Shown here: positions 17,005-26,669 of the stretch, one piece after another
How the letters are laid out: each line of letters begins with the position of its first letter
Position numbering within the stretch: the first letter of the stretch is position 1
Assembly (NCBI GenBank): GCA_913043005.1
Contig: CAJWKU010000003.1
Location: forward strand, 46,390-110,389
DNA: 64,000 bases
Source: an uncultured Cryomorphaceae bacterium
GTDB lineage: Bacteria; Bacteroidota; Bacteroidia; Flavobacteriales; Schleiferiaceae
Reading direction: 5' to 3'
Notes under the pieces: model-generated
Told to the model about the DNA's origin: nothing
Database searches by the model: none
The model's input: only the letters and a program-made list of their open reading frames with translations
Made by a program: the position numbers and the translations under genes

Positions 17005-17556
17005 ATGCTATTGAAATACATATTTCATTTAGTTGTTATTATTTTTTTATCCGCTTGCTCAAATGAAATATTGAATTCGGAATCAATTGAAATTTCAGAG
17101 AATCAACCTTTAATTGAGCATTATAACACTCAAATCAAATATTCAGATAGCGGATTAGTAAAGATTGTGGTTGTCTCGGGACATATGAAGGACTTTACCG
17201 AAGAAAAAGAGACTTCACGACAAGAGTTTTCGAATGGTTTTCGAGTAGGGATTATCAATAAAGATGGCTTAGAATCAGGCCATATTAAGTCCATTAAGGC
17301 CTTACGGGATTTAAAAACTCAAATATGGACGCTAATTGGAAATGTTGAGGTTATTCATAAAGGCGGCAATCAACTTTATACGGATAAATTATACTGGGAT
17401 CGAAAAGCAAAGCAATTTAATACTGACTCTCAAGTTAGAATTATCGATAAAGAAGAGGAAATAATTGGTTTAGGTTTGAAAGCTGAAGATGATCTTTCGG
17501 AATACACGATATTTGACGTTAAAGGGCATTTTGAAAGTCAAATTATACAGGAATGA
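17005..17556 (+). CDS. lptC: LPS export protein LptC (lipoprotein form)
   Basis: LptC bridges the inner-membrane LPS transporter LptBFG to the periplasmic LptA path. The 183-aa product has a short hydrophobic N-terminus ending in a lipobox LSAC (Cys18), followed by the beta-jellyroll region with SGHMKDF and LTQ/GNVEVIHKGGNQLYTDKLYWD, the repeat-like LptC/LptA pattern. Start chosen at ATG 17005 because it directly precedes the lipoprotein signal; the in-frame TTG at 16957 inside the TPR gene is less likely. The stop overlaps the next ATG by 4 nt. Other lpt genes are not in this window. Confidence 0.82.
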   Translation: MLLKYIFHLVVIIFLSACSNEILNSESIEISENQPLIEHYNTQIKYSDSGLVKIVVVSGHMKDFTEEKETSRQEFSNGFRVGIINKDGLESGHIKSIKALRDLKTQIWTLIGNVEVIHKGGNQLYTDKLYWDRKAKQFNTDSQVRIIDKEEEIIGLGLKAEDDLSEYTIFDVKGHFESQIIQE

Positions 17557-17786
17557 AAAGAAGTTTTGCAAGAAAATCCCTTAAAACCATAGAATGGATT
17601 TGGTTAGTAATAGCTATACTATCCCTTGAAAAAGTATTTAGCCAATGGAATGACGACCGTCAAAAGGCATATATTTTTACCATATTTACCTTTTTAGGGA
17701 TCTTTATGTTTCTTTTGCGAAGAATCCAAAGAAAGAAAATGGAATCATCCTCCGAATCTAAAAAAGATAGCCCAGGTAAAGCATAA
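17553..17786 (+). CDS. Small membrane protein, 77 aa
   Basis: Two hydrophobic helices (about 14-30 and 41-57) then a basic, Ser-rich tail (RRIQRKKMESSSESKK). ATGA overlap with lptC upstream and a 1-nt overlap with the CorC gene downstream show that it is translated in the operon. No family recognised; similar short proteins sit in the same slot in flavobacterial operons. A helper role in envelope assembly is only a guess. Confidence 0.7.
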   Translation: MKRSFARKSLKTIEWIWLVIAILSLEKVFSQWNDDRQKAYIFTIFTFLGIFMFLLRRIQRKKMESSSESKKDSPGKA

Positions 17787-19039
17787 TGATGGAGGTTTTA
17801 CAACTAATAACGGCATTGATTTTATCTGCTTTCTTTTCAGGAATGGAATTGGCATACTTAAGTGCGAGTAGATTAAAAGTTGAGATAGAATCAAAAAGGG
17901 GAGGGTTGTTTGGGTCTTGGTTAGCATTTTTAATATCGAGGCCTTCAAATTTCATTGGTGCAATGCTTATGGGAAACACGATATCTCTTGTTTTTGTTGG
18001 GTTTAATACAGCAGCTTTATTAGATCCATTTTTATTTAGGTTCTTAAGTCCCGGAATAGCAGTCATACTAGAGACTATACTTTCAACATTAGTCGTTCTT
18101 TTTATCGCAGAGTTTTTACCGAAAGCTTTTTTCAGAAATAGATCAAATGAATCATTGAACTGGTTTATCGTACCTCTTGTTTTCTTTTATTTTGTTTTTT
18201 TTCCAGTTGTTGGTGTTTTAACGAGTTTGAGTCATTGGTTATTGAATAGCACTGGAAGAATAGTATCGTCAGATTATAAGCCTGTAGTTTTTGGAAGAGC
18301 AGATTTAGATCATTACATCGATGAGGGTTCAAATTCACAGAATGTTGAGACTGAGGTGGAATTATTTCGGAATGCTTTAGATTTTGGGGATACTAAAATT
18401 CGTTCTTGTATGGTGCCTCGAACTGAAATAGCAGCAGTACCCAGCACAATTAGTATGGATGACCTACGTGAAAAGTTTATTAAAACTGGGTTTAGTAAGT
18501 TAGTCGTCTACAGAGATAATATAGATGATTCATATGCTTATGTTCATGCATTTGGTTTATTTAGAAGGCCAAAGCGTTTAGCTTTCATTCTAACACCATT
18601 ATCTTTTTTTCCGGAAGCGATGAGTGCTCAGGAGGTTTTTAAAATGCTTATTAGAGAAAAAAGAAGTATGGCCTCAGTTGTAGATGAATTAGGTTCATTG
18701 ACTGGAATATTGACATTGGAAGATGTTGTTGAAGAACTTTTTGGAGAAATTGACGATGAGCATGATACCGATCTCAGAATTGAAGAAAAAATAAGTGATA
18801 ACCTCTGGCGCATAGATGCTTCTTTGGAAGTAGATTATTTAAATACAACATATTCTTTTGATTTGCCAAAAGATGATTCATATTCAACTCTTGCTGGATT
18901 GATCGGTTCTAGAATTGGTCATCTTCCCTCTGTTGGAGAATCTATTAATCTAAATAATTGGGAATTAACCATTGAATCAATGGATGTTCAAAGAATTGGT
19001 AGAGTCTTAGTGTCTAACATTAATTCCAAGTCAAAATAA
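17786..19039 (+). CDS. CNNM/CorC (HlyC) family membrane protein, GldE-like
   Basis: A 417-aa protein with an N-terminal CNNM/DUF21 membrane domain (about 1-185, several helices including LITALILSAFFSGMELAYLS), two CBS domains (about 200-325, starting at SCMVPRTEIAAVP and including VVDELGSLTGILTLEDVVEELFGEI, here broken as two motifs), and a C-terminal CorC_HlyC domain (about 335-417). Family members transport Mg2+ or other divalent cations or regulate such transport; GldE of gliding flavobacteria has the same architecture. The start ATG shares one base with the upstream stop (taATG). Gene order is the common flavobacterial one, followed by a PpiD-like foldase. Confidence 0.85.
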   Translation: MMEVLQLITALILSAFFSGMELAYLSASRLKVEIESKRGGLFGSWLAFLISRPSNFIGAMLMGNTISLVFVGFNTAALLDPFLFRFLSPGIAVILETILSTLVVLFIAEFLPKAFFRNRSNESLNWFIVPLVFFYFVFFPVVGVLTSLSHWLLNSTGRIVSSDYKPVVFGRADLDHYIDEGSNSQNVETEVELFRNALDFGDTKIRSCMVPRTEIAAVPSTISMDDLREKFIKTGFSKLVVYRDNIDDSYAYVHAFGLFRRPKRLAFILTPLSFFPEAMSAQEVFKMLIREKRSMASVVDELGSLTGILTLEDVVEELFGEIDDEHDTDLRIEEKISDNLWRIDASLEVDYLNTTYSFDLPKDDSYSTLAGLIGSRIGHLPSVGESINLNNWELTIESMDVQRIGRVLVSNINSKSK

Positions 19040-19077
19040 AAGAAGCAAAGGGTATTTAGGGGATGCTTACAACTTTG

Positions 19078-19085
19078 TATATTCG
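19078..19085 (+). promoter_or_regulatory. Probable -7 box for the ppiD-like gene
   Basis: TATATTCG differs from TAnnTTTG at one position and lies 21 nt before the ATG at 19107; a TTT rather than TTG lies 20 nt upstream. Weak to moderate. Confidence 0.35.
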
Positions 19086-19106
19086 CAACCTTAATTTTTA
19101 TTACAT

Positions 19107-21191
19107 ATGGCTATTTTCGAAAAAATTCGCCGTCGCTCAGGATTAGTTATTTTAGTGATAGGTACAGCTTTAGCGGCATTTATTCTTGGGGAGTTTTTAA
19201 ACTCTGGTTCTAGTATGTTTGATTCTGATCAAGATGCCGTAGGGTTTATTAATGGTAATAAGATCAGTTATTTTGATTTTAATGAAGACATTGAGGAACT
19301 CAGACTGAACAATCAGCAAGTTTCCTCTTTTAGTGCGATACAACTTTCTGAAATTGTATGGAATCAAACGTTAACAAATCAGATAATTGGGGCAATACAA
19401 GATGAATTGGGCTTTACCATTTCAACTCAGGAGTTATGGGATCAAATAATTTTAAACCCTAGTATCCAGCAAATGGAGGGTTTTAGAGATCCAAATACAG
19501 GATTATTTGACCCTGAATTATTAAAATCGACTTTAGCCAATTTGCGCGATAATCGAGAGAGTACTCCTGAGGCAAGCGAACAATGGATGAATTGGGTGAA
19601 TTTTGAAACTAACGTCAGAAACGAGGCTCTAACAAATAAGTTTTATACTGCTGTTAAAAACGGGCTGAATATCCCTGTAAATATGTATAATTCTGAACTT
19701 TCTCTAATGACCACTGAATCTGAAATCGAATGGGTAGCTTCACTTTCGTCTGAAGTCGAGGATTCCCTAATTATGCTTACGGATTCTGATTATGAGGCTG
19801 TCTACCAAGATAATAAAGCAGATTTTAAGGTGAATTCAGAATTGAGAGATATGGTATTTGCAGATTTTCCAATTGAGCCTTCCGATCTGGATCGTTTGGT
19901 TGCAAATAATGAGCTTCAAGAATTGAAAAATGACTTTATTGAATCAGGCGATGATAGTTCTTTTGTTATGGCAAATAGTGATTTGCCCTATCAAGATGTT
20001 TATTTTGACATCAATCTTCTTGATCAAAATCTAAGTTCCGCAATTGATGGCCAGGATGTAGGTTTTGTAAGTAACCCTCTACAGACCGGCTCGGGTTTCC
20101 AAATGATTAAAATTATGGATCGTCGAGATTTACCGGACTCGGTTCAAGCTCGCCATATTTTAATATCTTTTGCAGGTGCTGAAAGGTCTCAGGTGTCCAG
20201 AAGTTTTGAAGAGGCCAAGCTCATTGCAGATTCAGTCTTAGATCTCATAAAGTCTGGAAAATCCTCTTTTGAGTTAGTCAATAATTCGTTAAACGATGAC
20301 ACTTTTTCTGGAGCCCAGGGAGGGGACTTAGGATGGTTTCAAACGAATCAAATGGCAAAGGAATTTGAGAATTTCTGCTTTAGAAAAGCTAAAGGTGATT
20401 TAGGTTTGGTCTTTACCAATTTTGGTTTTCACATTATCAATATAATTGATCAGAACGGTAGAGTTCCTTCAATAAAAATTGCTCAAGTTTTTAGAAGAGT
20501 AAGTGTTAGTAAAGAAACTGAACAAGGTATCTACAAACGAGCTGCTGAATTTGCGAAAGCATTACAATCTGGAGAAAGTGCAGAAGAAGTTGCACAGCGT
20601 TATCAAGTGATGCTCTTGCCTAATCGGAATACTAATTCCACCGATCAGTCAATTGCCGGTCTTGGTGACTCTCGACAAGTTATCCGATGGTTATTTAATG
20701 ATGAACGAACAATAGGTGAAGTTGGTATTGTTAATAATGGATATAAGAATTATGTAGTTACAGAATTGACTGCCATTTATAAACCTGGGTATAAGACGGT
20801 AGAAGATGTCAAAGATGAATTGAAGTCTTTAGCAATAAATAATTCTAAGATTAAATATCTGCGCAAATATTTTATTGATAGTGCTGATTTGAAATGGGAA
20901 AAAGCTACGGTTTCCATGGCTAATAGTTTTTTATCTGGTGCTGGACGAGAGAGTGGAATAATTGGACGGGCCATTGGTTCATCATTAGGTTATGAGTCTG
21001 AATTACTAGACGGTGAAAATGGTATATTTAAGTTTAGGGTCTTAAATAGTTCACCAAACCAAAATGTCAATATATCAGCTGCAGATGTTGCTGCTCAATT
21101 GAATCAGTTGCGATCAAGAGTTCAGACACAACTATTCGATGCGTTAGTTGATGTTTCGCAAATTGAAGATAATAGAGGCAAATTCTATTGA
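19107..21191 (+). CDS. PpiD-like periplasmic peptidyl-prolyl isomerase
   Basis: A 694-aa foldase anchored in the inner membrane by one N-terminal helix (LVILVIGTALAAFILGEFL, about 12-31) with the rest in the periplasm. A SurA_N-type chaperone region follows (DAVGFINGNKISYFDFNEDI). The parvulin domain is at about 345-450: QARHILISF, GGDLGWFQTNQM and FTNFGFHIINI. The C-terminal part is helical and polar. It assists outer-membrane and secreted protein folding, fitting the envelope genes upstream. It converges on rodA with a 25-nt gap between stops. Confidence 0.9.
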   Translation: MAIFEKIRRRSGLVILVIGTALAAFILGEFLNSGSSMFDSDQDAVGFINGNKISYFDFNEDIEELRLNNQQVSSFSAIQLSEIVWNQTLTNQIIGAIQDELGFTISTQELWDQIILNPSIQQMEGFRDPNTGLFDPELLKSTLANLRDNRESTPEASEQWMNWVNFETNVRNEALTNKFYTAVKNGLNIPVNMYNSELSLMTTESEIEWVASLSSEVEDSLIMLTDSDYEAVYQDNKADFKVNSELRDMVFADFPIEPSDLDRLVANNELQELKNDFIESGDDSSFVMANSDLPYQDVYFDINLLDQNLSSAIDGQDVGFVSNPLQTGSGFQMIKIMDRRDLPDSVQARHILISFAGAERSQVSRSFEEAKLIADSVLDLIKSGKSSFELVNNSLNDDTFSGAQGGDLGWFQTNQMAKEFENFCFRKAKGDLGLVFTNFGFHIINIIDQNGRVPSIKIAQVFRRVSVSKETEQGIYKRAAEFAKALQSGESAEEVAQRYQVMLLPNRNTNSTDQSIAGLGDSRQVIRWLFNDERTIGEVGIVNNGYKNYVVTELTAIYKPGYKTVEDVKDELKSLAINNSKIKYLRKYFIDSADLKWEKATVSMANSFLSGAGRESGIIGRAIGSSLGYESELLDGENGIFKFRVLNSSPNQNVNISAADVAAQLNQLRSRVQTQLFDALVDVSQIEDNRGKFY

Positions 21192-21216
21192 TTTTATTGC
21201 TCCTAGATGAGACTTT

Positions 21217-22491
21217 TTATAACGTTTCCCATCTATTCGCATCCATTCTTAGAAAAATAAATAGCATTATCGTAAAGGCTAATAGTGATGATCCTCCATA
21301 GCTAAAAAATGGAAGTGGTATTCCTATAACAGGAACCAATCCAAGGGTCATACCAATATTTACAGTGAAATGAACAAATAATATTGATGCTATACCATAT
21401 CCAAAAATGCGTGCAAATGAATCTTTTTGCCGCTCAGATAATATGATTATTCTTCCAATTAGCAGAGCAAAACAAGATAAGACGAATATGGAACCCAAAA
21501 ACCCCCATTCTTCTCCAACTGTGCAGAAAATATAGTCAGTAGTTTGCTCGGGTACAAAATTTAATTTGGTTTGAGTTCCGTTCATATAACCTTTCCCAAA
21601 TAACCCTCCGGAGCCGATAGCAATTAGCGATTGAGCAGTTTGATATCCTATGGCTGATTTATCTTCTAATTGGCCAAATAAAAGTTTGATTCGGACTTGA
21701 TGGTGAGGTGCAAGAAGTGGGAGTATAATATTTACCAATTGAGCGTATACAATTGCAATGCTGGAAAATAATATTATTGGATGTTTTATAAAATCATAAA
21801 ATCTTATTCTCTTTTTCCTCCTATCAATAATAAAAGCGACTAAAGAAAAGAAAAGAATTATTAGAATTGCTGTTTTCATTTCTAGAGCTAAAGCAAGAAC
21901 AGACACTATTAAAAGGCCGATCCCTGTGTAAATAAAATACCCAGGAAGGCCTTCTCGATACAAAACGAATATAAATCCAACAAATACTAAAGCTGAACCA
22001 GTATCTGGCTGTAAAAGAATTAAAAATATCGGAAAGGCAACGCATAGAAAGGGAAGCCATCTATGCTTCCATTTTTTCAATTCAACATCTTTTTTAGATA
22101 AGATTCGCGCCACAATCATTATTGTTCCTAATTTCATAAATTCTGATGGTTGAATTCTGAAGCTACCCAATGAAAGCCAATTTTTTTGGCCTCCAACTTC
22201 TACGCCAAAAAAAAGCACACAGATTAATAAGGTAATTGTAGCACCATATATAGGGATTGCGATAACTTCATAAACCCTTGCATCACTTAGTAGTAACAAG
22301 AATATTACAAGACTTCCAAAACCAATAAAAATTAGCTGTCTTCCTGCTTGATTGGTCCAATCCCATGAAAAGCCGTCTATTTCTAAATTGACGGTGGCGT
22401 ATATATTTATCCATCCAAAAATCAATAAGAATACATATAGGGCAAGGATTAAACCATCAATCCGTCCAAATAAATTTGATCTATTCCTCAT
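21217..22491 (-). CDS. rodA: Rod-shape SEDS glycosyltransferase RodA
   Basis: The peptidoglycan polymerase of the elongasome, partner of PBP2. 424 aa with about ten membrane helices. SEDS signatures are GSFRIQPSEFMKLG, LLQPDTGSALVF, and FVPEQTTDYIFCTVGEEWGF, with the C-terminal IPLPFFSYGGSSLLA. The ATG at 22491 shares one base with the mrdA stop (TGATG), which argues for it over the TTG one codon earlier. Last gene of the purH-mre-mrdA-rodA unit. Confidence 0.96.
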   Translation of the reverse strand: MRNRSNLFGRIDGLILALYVFLLIFGWINIYATVNLEIDGFSWDWTNQAGRQLIFIGFGSLVIFLLLLSDARVYEVIAIPIYGATITLLICVLFFGVEVGGQKNWLSLGSFRIQPSEFMKLGTIMIVARILSKKDVELKKWKHRWLPFLCVAFPIFLILLQPDTGSALVFVGFIFVLYREGLPGYFIYTGIGLLIVSVLALALEMKTAILIILFFSLVAFIIDRRKKRIRFYDFIKHPIILFSSIAIVYAQLVNIILPLLAPHHQVRIKLLFGQLEDKSAIGYQTAQSLIAIGSGGLFGKGYMNGTQTKLNFVPEQTTDYIFCTVGEEWGFLGSIFVLSCFALLIGRIIILSERQKDSFARIFGYGIASILFVHFTVNIGMTLGLVPVIGIPLPFFSYGGSSLLAFTIMLFIFLRMDANRWETL

Positions 22492-24323
22492 CAATATTTT
22501 GGTAGAAGCGTTTCTACGCTAGGTATATTATACTCTTTTGCTAAGCTTCCTGAAATCATTTTATGTTCTAAATCCTTTCGACTGGATTCCCCTGAAATAT
22601 AACGCTCTATCATTAAACTTGCTATTGGCGCAGCCCATCTAGAGCCCCAGTATCCATTTTCAATTATTACCGCAATAGCTATTTGAGGGTCTTCAATTGG
22701 CGCAAATGCTATAAAAATAGAATGATCTTGCCCTGTTGGATTTTCAGCTGTGCCTGTTTTCCCTGCTATGTCAATTCCTATTATTTTTGAATTTTTAGCT
22801 GTCCCAATTTCAAATACATCCCGCATTCCTTTGATTACAATTTCAAAATTATCTCGTGAAATTGTTGTGTAATTTGGAGTTTCAAATTTGATACTATCAA
22901 TTTTTTTATCACCTACGGACTCAACAATATGTGGAATGTACCAATAACCTCTATTCGCGATTGCGGCAGTCATATTTGCCAACTGAATAGGGGTTACGCC
23001 GAGCTCTCCCTGACCAATAGCAAGAGAAATAATTGTAGGAGCCTTCCAGCGATTGTTATTGTAATATTTATTATAAAAATAAGAGTCAGGGACAAAACCC
23101 TTATTTCCGGAAATAAAGTCTACTCCAAGATAATTCCCGAGTCCAAAACTTTTCACATGAGTTTTCCATTTATCTAAACCTTCTGAAGATGATGGGAATT
23201 TATCTAGGGTTTTTTTAAAAATTTTACAATGATAATTATTGCAACTAAATGATATGGATTCACGAAGATTTACACTACCTGACTCACAATGACAACTAAC
23301 ATGAAGATCACCAAAGTGATAACCATCGATACAACTATACCTCGTTGATGAGTTAATAACTTCTTCCTCAAGAGCAATGAGTCCATTTATTATTTTAAAG
23401 GGAGATCCTGGAGGATAAACAGCTAATAGACCTCTATTATAAAGAGGTTTGTTAACAGAGTCATTGTAGAGCAAATTATAATTTCTTGATCTATGTCGAC
23501 CGACCAGAGAATTGGGGTCATAATTTGGTGAAGATATGAGACTAAGAATCTCTCCTGATTTCGGCTCAATTGCTACAATGCTACCCCTTTTACCTGACAT
23601 GAGAAGTTCACCATAAGATTGAAGCTTTGAGTCCAGTGTCGTAATTATATTTTGTCCAGGTATTGGATCTATATCATACTTCCCCTTTTGAAATGGCCCT
23701 AAGTCTCTATTTAAATTATCGACAGTGATATATTCTATACCCTCCTCACCTCTCAAATATTTCTCATAACTCGCCTCTATCCCAGATATCCCAACATAAT
23801 CTCCCAGTTCATATTCTGGTTTTTTCGATAATATATAATCATTAACTTCTCCTATATAACCAAGGGCATTACCTGCAGAGGGGCTTGAGTATTTCCGAAA
23901 TGTTCTCCTCCTCATTGAAATTCCGGGATAAAATCCTATTTCTTCTTGAATTTCCGCATAGTCATTTGAAGTTAAACTCTTAATTACGGGACTTGGACGA
24001 TACGGAGAATATTTTTTTGCTTTTTTAAGTGCTGAGGTTATTTTTTCATAACTAAGGTTCAATAATTTTCCTAACTGTAAAGTATCTAAATTACTTATTA
24101 AGCTGGGAGTTACTTCGATGTCATAGGCAGCCTGATTGGTAGCTAGAAGAATGCTATCTCGATCATAAATAATACCTCTGGGGGCGAAAACTTTCTGGAT
24201 CCTTTGCGCGTTATTCGCCGCGTCAAGAGTATACTTTGGATCTATAATTTGGATATAAAATAATCTTGCAATAAAGACCAGTGTTAGACCAATTAGTAAA
24301 GTAAGAAATAGCCTACTGCGCAT
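22491..24323 (-). CDS. mrdA: Penicillin-binding protein 2 (elongation transpeptidase)
   Basis: Peptidoglycan transpeptidase for lateral wall growth. 610 aa: an N-terminal membrane anchor (about 5-25), a PBP dimer domain beginning with APRGIIYDRD, then the transpeptidase domain with S307-x-x-K310 (PPGSPFK, where PGSTFK is more usual), SCN (360-362) and AGKTGTAENP as the KTG motif. The overlaps with mreD (1 base and adjoining stop) and rodA (1 base) show coupled translation. Confidence 0.96.
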   Translation of the reverse strand: MRSRLFLTLLIGLTLVFIARLFYIQIIDPKYTLDAANNAQRIQKVFAPRGIIYDRDSILLATNQAAYDIEVTPSLISNLDTLQLGKLLNLSYEKITSALKKAKKYSPYRPSPVIKSLTSNDYAEIQEEIGFYPGISMRRRTFRKYSSPSAGNALGYIGEVNDYILSKKPEYELGDYVGISGIEASYEKYLRGEEGIEYITVDNLNRDLGPFQKGKYDIDPIPGQNIITTLDSKLQSYGELLMSGKRGSIVAIEPKSGEILSLISSPNYDPNSLVGRHRSRNYNLLYNDSVNKPLYNRGLLAVYPPGSPFKIINGLIALEEEVINSSTRYSCIDGYHFGDLHVSCHCESGSVNLRESISFSCNNYHCKIFKKTLDKFPSSSEGLDKWKTHVKSFGLGNYLGVDFISGNKGFVPDSYFYNKYYNNNRWKAPTIISLAIGQGELGVTPIQLANMTAAIANRGYWYIPHIVESVGDKKIDSIKFETPNYTTISRDNFEIVIKGMRDVFEIGTAKNSKIIGIDIAGKTGTAENPTGQDHSIFIAFAPIEDPQIAIAVIIENGYWGSRWAAPIASLMIERYISGESSRKDLEHKMISGSLAKEYNIPSVETLLPKY

Positions 24324-24832
24324 TACTTATCTAATTGATTTTTTGAAAAATATAAAACGGAGGTAATTAATAATGTGCTTGCAATTGAGGAAATAAATGT
24401 GCGCCATATCAAGAGTAGAGGTTCATTCAAGCTATGGGCATCCACGGAAAACAGGTAGGCGTGATGCAATATGATTCCAATCCCTGCATATATCAACCAC
24501 TTCCCTATACCAATATCAATTGGTGAAAAGGCTAAATCTTCTTCATCTGCTCTGGGTATTACAAAATCTAAAATTTTTGGACGGAAATAGCAAAGTAAAC
24601 TAGATGCCATCATATGTATTCCACCACTCATTATCTGAAAATCTATCCATGCACCAATTACTGCTCCAAGAAATAAGAAAGATATTCGGCCTAGATAAGT
24701 CGGAGCTAATAGAAAGATTCCCACATATATGTATGGGTTTAAAAATCCATAAACCTGAATTTTGCTTATGATGAATGATTGTAAGATTAAAAGAAAACCA
24801 CTCCAAATTAACCATGTATTTAATTTTCTCAT
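24323..24832 (-). CDS. mreD: Rod-shape protein MreD
   Basis: A 169-aa inner-membrane protein with about five helices and few charged residues, located between mreC and mrdA, where mreD is always found. Sequence conservation is low in this family, so the call relies on length, topology and position. It overlaps mreC by 4 nt and mrdA by 3 nt at most. Confidence 0.88.
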   Translation of the reverse strand: MRKLNTWLIWSGFLLILQSFIISKIQVYGFLNPYIYVGIFLLAPTYLGRISFLFLGAVIGAWIDFQIMSGGIHMMASSLLCYFRPKILDFVIPRADEEDLAFSPIDIGIGKWLIYAGIGIILHHAYLFSVDAHSLNEPLLLIWRTFISSIASTLLITSVLYFSKNQLDK

Positions 24833-25626
24833 GGTTGAATTATTTTTTGATATTCTGATTTTAAATTATTCGAAACAATATATGCAGGTTGTATTTTTTT
24901 GTAGTCAACAAATAATTCAATAATTGCAGATTGAGTATGGTTTGAAGAGTCTGCAATGGTATAAATTATTTTTCCAATAGGCCAGCCTGAAGGAAATATA
25001 TTGGACCTAGGGTCTGTTACGACTTCGTCTTCAGAATTTAAATTTATCTCTAAAGGCAAATCAATAATTTCAGCTTTATTTGAATTTCCTCCTTTCCAAA
25101 CAATTGTGCCAAAATGTCCTGTTCGTTTTATTATTCCAGAGATTCTCGATTCACCATGAATGATGGGTATAATTCTACTGTAGTGAGGTGAGGTTTTATC
25201 TATAATACCCATAACCCCTTTAGGGCCTAGAACTCCATCTCCAGGTGTTAAACCATCATTTTCACCTTTATTGAGAATAAGTGAATTATTTTTCAAATTA
25301 ACACTTGAATAAAGAATATCTCCACAGGTCCACTTAAACTGAGAACTATCTATTATGTTGGCGGGTAACTTAGAACCATTATTTAATTTTTCACGTAAGA
25401 TGGTGTTTTCTTTTTGAAGGGCATTATTAATATCCTTTAGATCAAAATAACTCCTCCAGCTTCCTGTAAAGTGATGCCACTTGGCTTGATTTGTTAATAC
25501 TCTTTCCCAAAAAAATGTTTGATGTATTAAGGAGTTTCGATAAGTAATTGAAAGTCCCAATATTTGAATGATAATTAAAATTGAGGCTACGCGGTATCGA
25601 ACCGTAAACCGTAAAATATTTCGCAT
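24829..25626 (-). CDS. mreC: Rod-shape protein MreC
   Basis: Periplasmic scaffold of the elongasome. 265 aa with an N-terminal membrane helix (VASILIIIQILGLSITY), a coiled coil over about residues 60-85 (DINNALQKENTILREKL) and the beta-barrel core containing NKGENDGLTPGDGVLGPKG, the conserved G-x-x-x-G-V region. Four nt downstream of mreB and overlapping mreD by 4 nt. Confidence 0.94.
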   Translation of the reverse strand: MRNILRFTVRYRVASILIIIQILGLSITYRNSLIHQTFFWERVLTNQAKWHHFTGSWRSYFDLKDINNALQKENTILREKLNNGSKLPANIIDSSQFKWTCGDILYSSVNLKNNSLILNKGENDGLTPGDGVLGPKGVMGIIDKTSPHYSRIIPIIHGESRISGIIKRTGHFGTIVWKGGNSNKAEIIDLPLEINLNSEDEVVTDPRSNIFPSGWPIGKIIYTIADSSNHTQSAIIELFVDYKKIQPAYIVSNNLKSEYQKIIQP

Positions 25627-25630
25627 CCTT

Positions 25631-26659
25631 TTAGCGCATCAATAGAGTACGGTATTTATCTAAGTTTTTAAGTGCTATGCCTGTACCCCTGACAACTGCT
25701 CTTAAAGGGTCTTCTGCAACATAAACAGGCAAATCTGTTTTTGAAGATATTCTTTGATCTAGCCCTCTTAATAGAGAGCCACCTCCAGCCATATAAATAC
25801 CAGAATTATAAATATCTGCCGATAATTCTGGTGGTGTAAGAGCCAATGCTTCCATTACGGCATCTTCAATTCTTGTAAGAGATTTATCAAGGGCTTTTGA
25901 TATTTCCTGATATGTTATATCAACTTGTTTAGGTTTTCCAGTTATTAAATCTCGGCCTTGAACCGATATATTTTCTGGAGGATTACTTAAGTTGTCTATA
26001 GCTGCTCCTACATTTATTTTTATGGATTCAGCTGTTCTTTCACCTACGTATAAATTATGTTCAGATCGCATGTAATAGGCAATATCATTCGTAAATACAT
26101 CACCAGCTACTTTGATACTCTTGTCACAAACTATGCCTCCAAGAGCTAGAATAGCAATTTCGGTTGTACCGCCTCCAATATCTATTATCATATTACCCTT
26201 GGGCTCCAGGACATCAACACCAATTCCAATGGCAGCAGCCATAGGTTCGTGTATCAGATATACCTCCTTCGCGTTTGCATGTTCTGCTGAGTCACGAACG
26301 GCTCGTTTTTCAACCTCAGTAATACCGCTCGGGATACAAATAACCATTCTTAGTGAAGGAGCAAGGAGCTTCTTTTTTAGAACGGGAATACTTTTTATCA
26401 TTTCCCGAATCATATGCTCTGAAGCCACGAAATCAGCTATCACTCCATCTTTTAAAGGTCTTACTGTTCTGATATTTTCATGAGTTTTTCCATGCATTTG
26501 CATCGCTTCATGACCAATAGCTAGGATTGCATTTGTAGATCGGTCAATTGCTACAATTGAGGGAGCATCCACAACAACCTTGTCATTATGAATGATAAGA
26601 GTATTTGCTGTGCCCAGGTCAATGGCTATATCATAAGTTAAAAAGTCAAAAAGTCCCAT
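25631..26659 (-). CDS. mreB: Rod-shape actin homologue MreB
   Basis: Cytoplasmic actin-like filament protein that organises the elongasome. 342 aa. MGLFDFLTYDIAIDLGTANT is the usual N-terminus with the phosphate-1 loop; phosphate-2 is DIGGGTTEIA, and the adenosine site is YMAGGGSLLRGLD. The ATG at 26659 is chosen over the TTG two codons upstream. It follows purH by 10 nt, so the elongasome genes share a transcript with purine synthesis. Confidence 0.97.
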   Translation of the reverse strand: MGLFDFLTYDIAIDLGTANTLIIHNDKVVVDAPSIVAIDRSTNAILAIGHEAMQMHGKTHENIRTVRPLKDGVIADFVASEHMIREMIKSIPVLKKKLLAPSLRMVICIPSGITEVEKRAVRDSAEHANAKEVYLIHEPMAAAIGIGVDVLEPKGNMIIDIGGGTTEIAILALGGIVCDKSIKVAGDVFTNDIAYYMRSEHNLYVGERTAESIKINVGAAIDNLSNPPENISVQGRDLITGKPKQVDITYQEISKALDKSLTRIEDAVMEALALTPPELSADIYNSGIYMAGGGSLLRGLDQRISSKTDLPVYVAEDPLRAVVRGTGIALKNLDKYRTLLMR

Positions 26660-26669
26660 TCTCAATTAA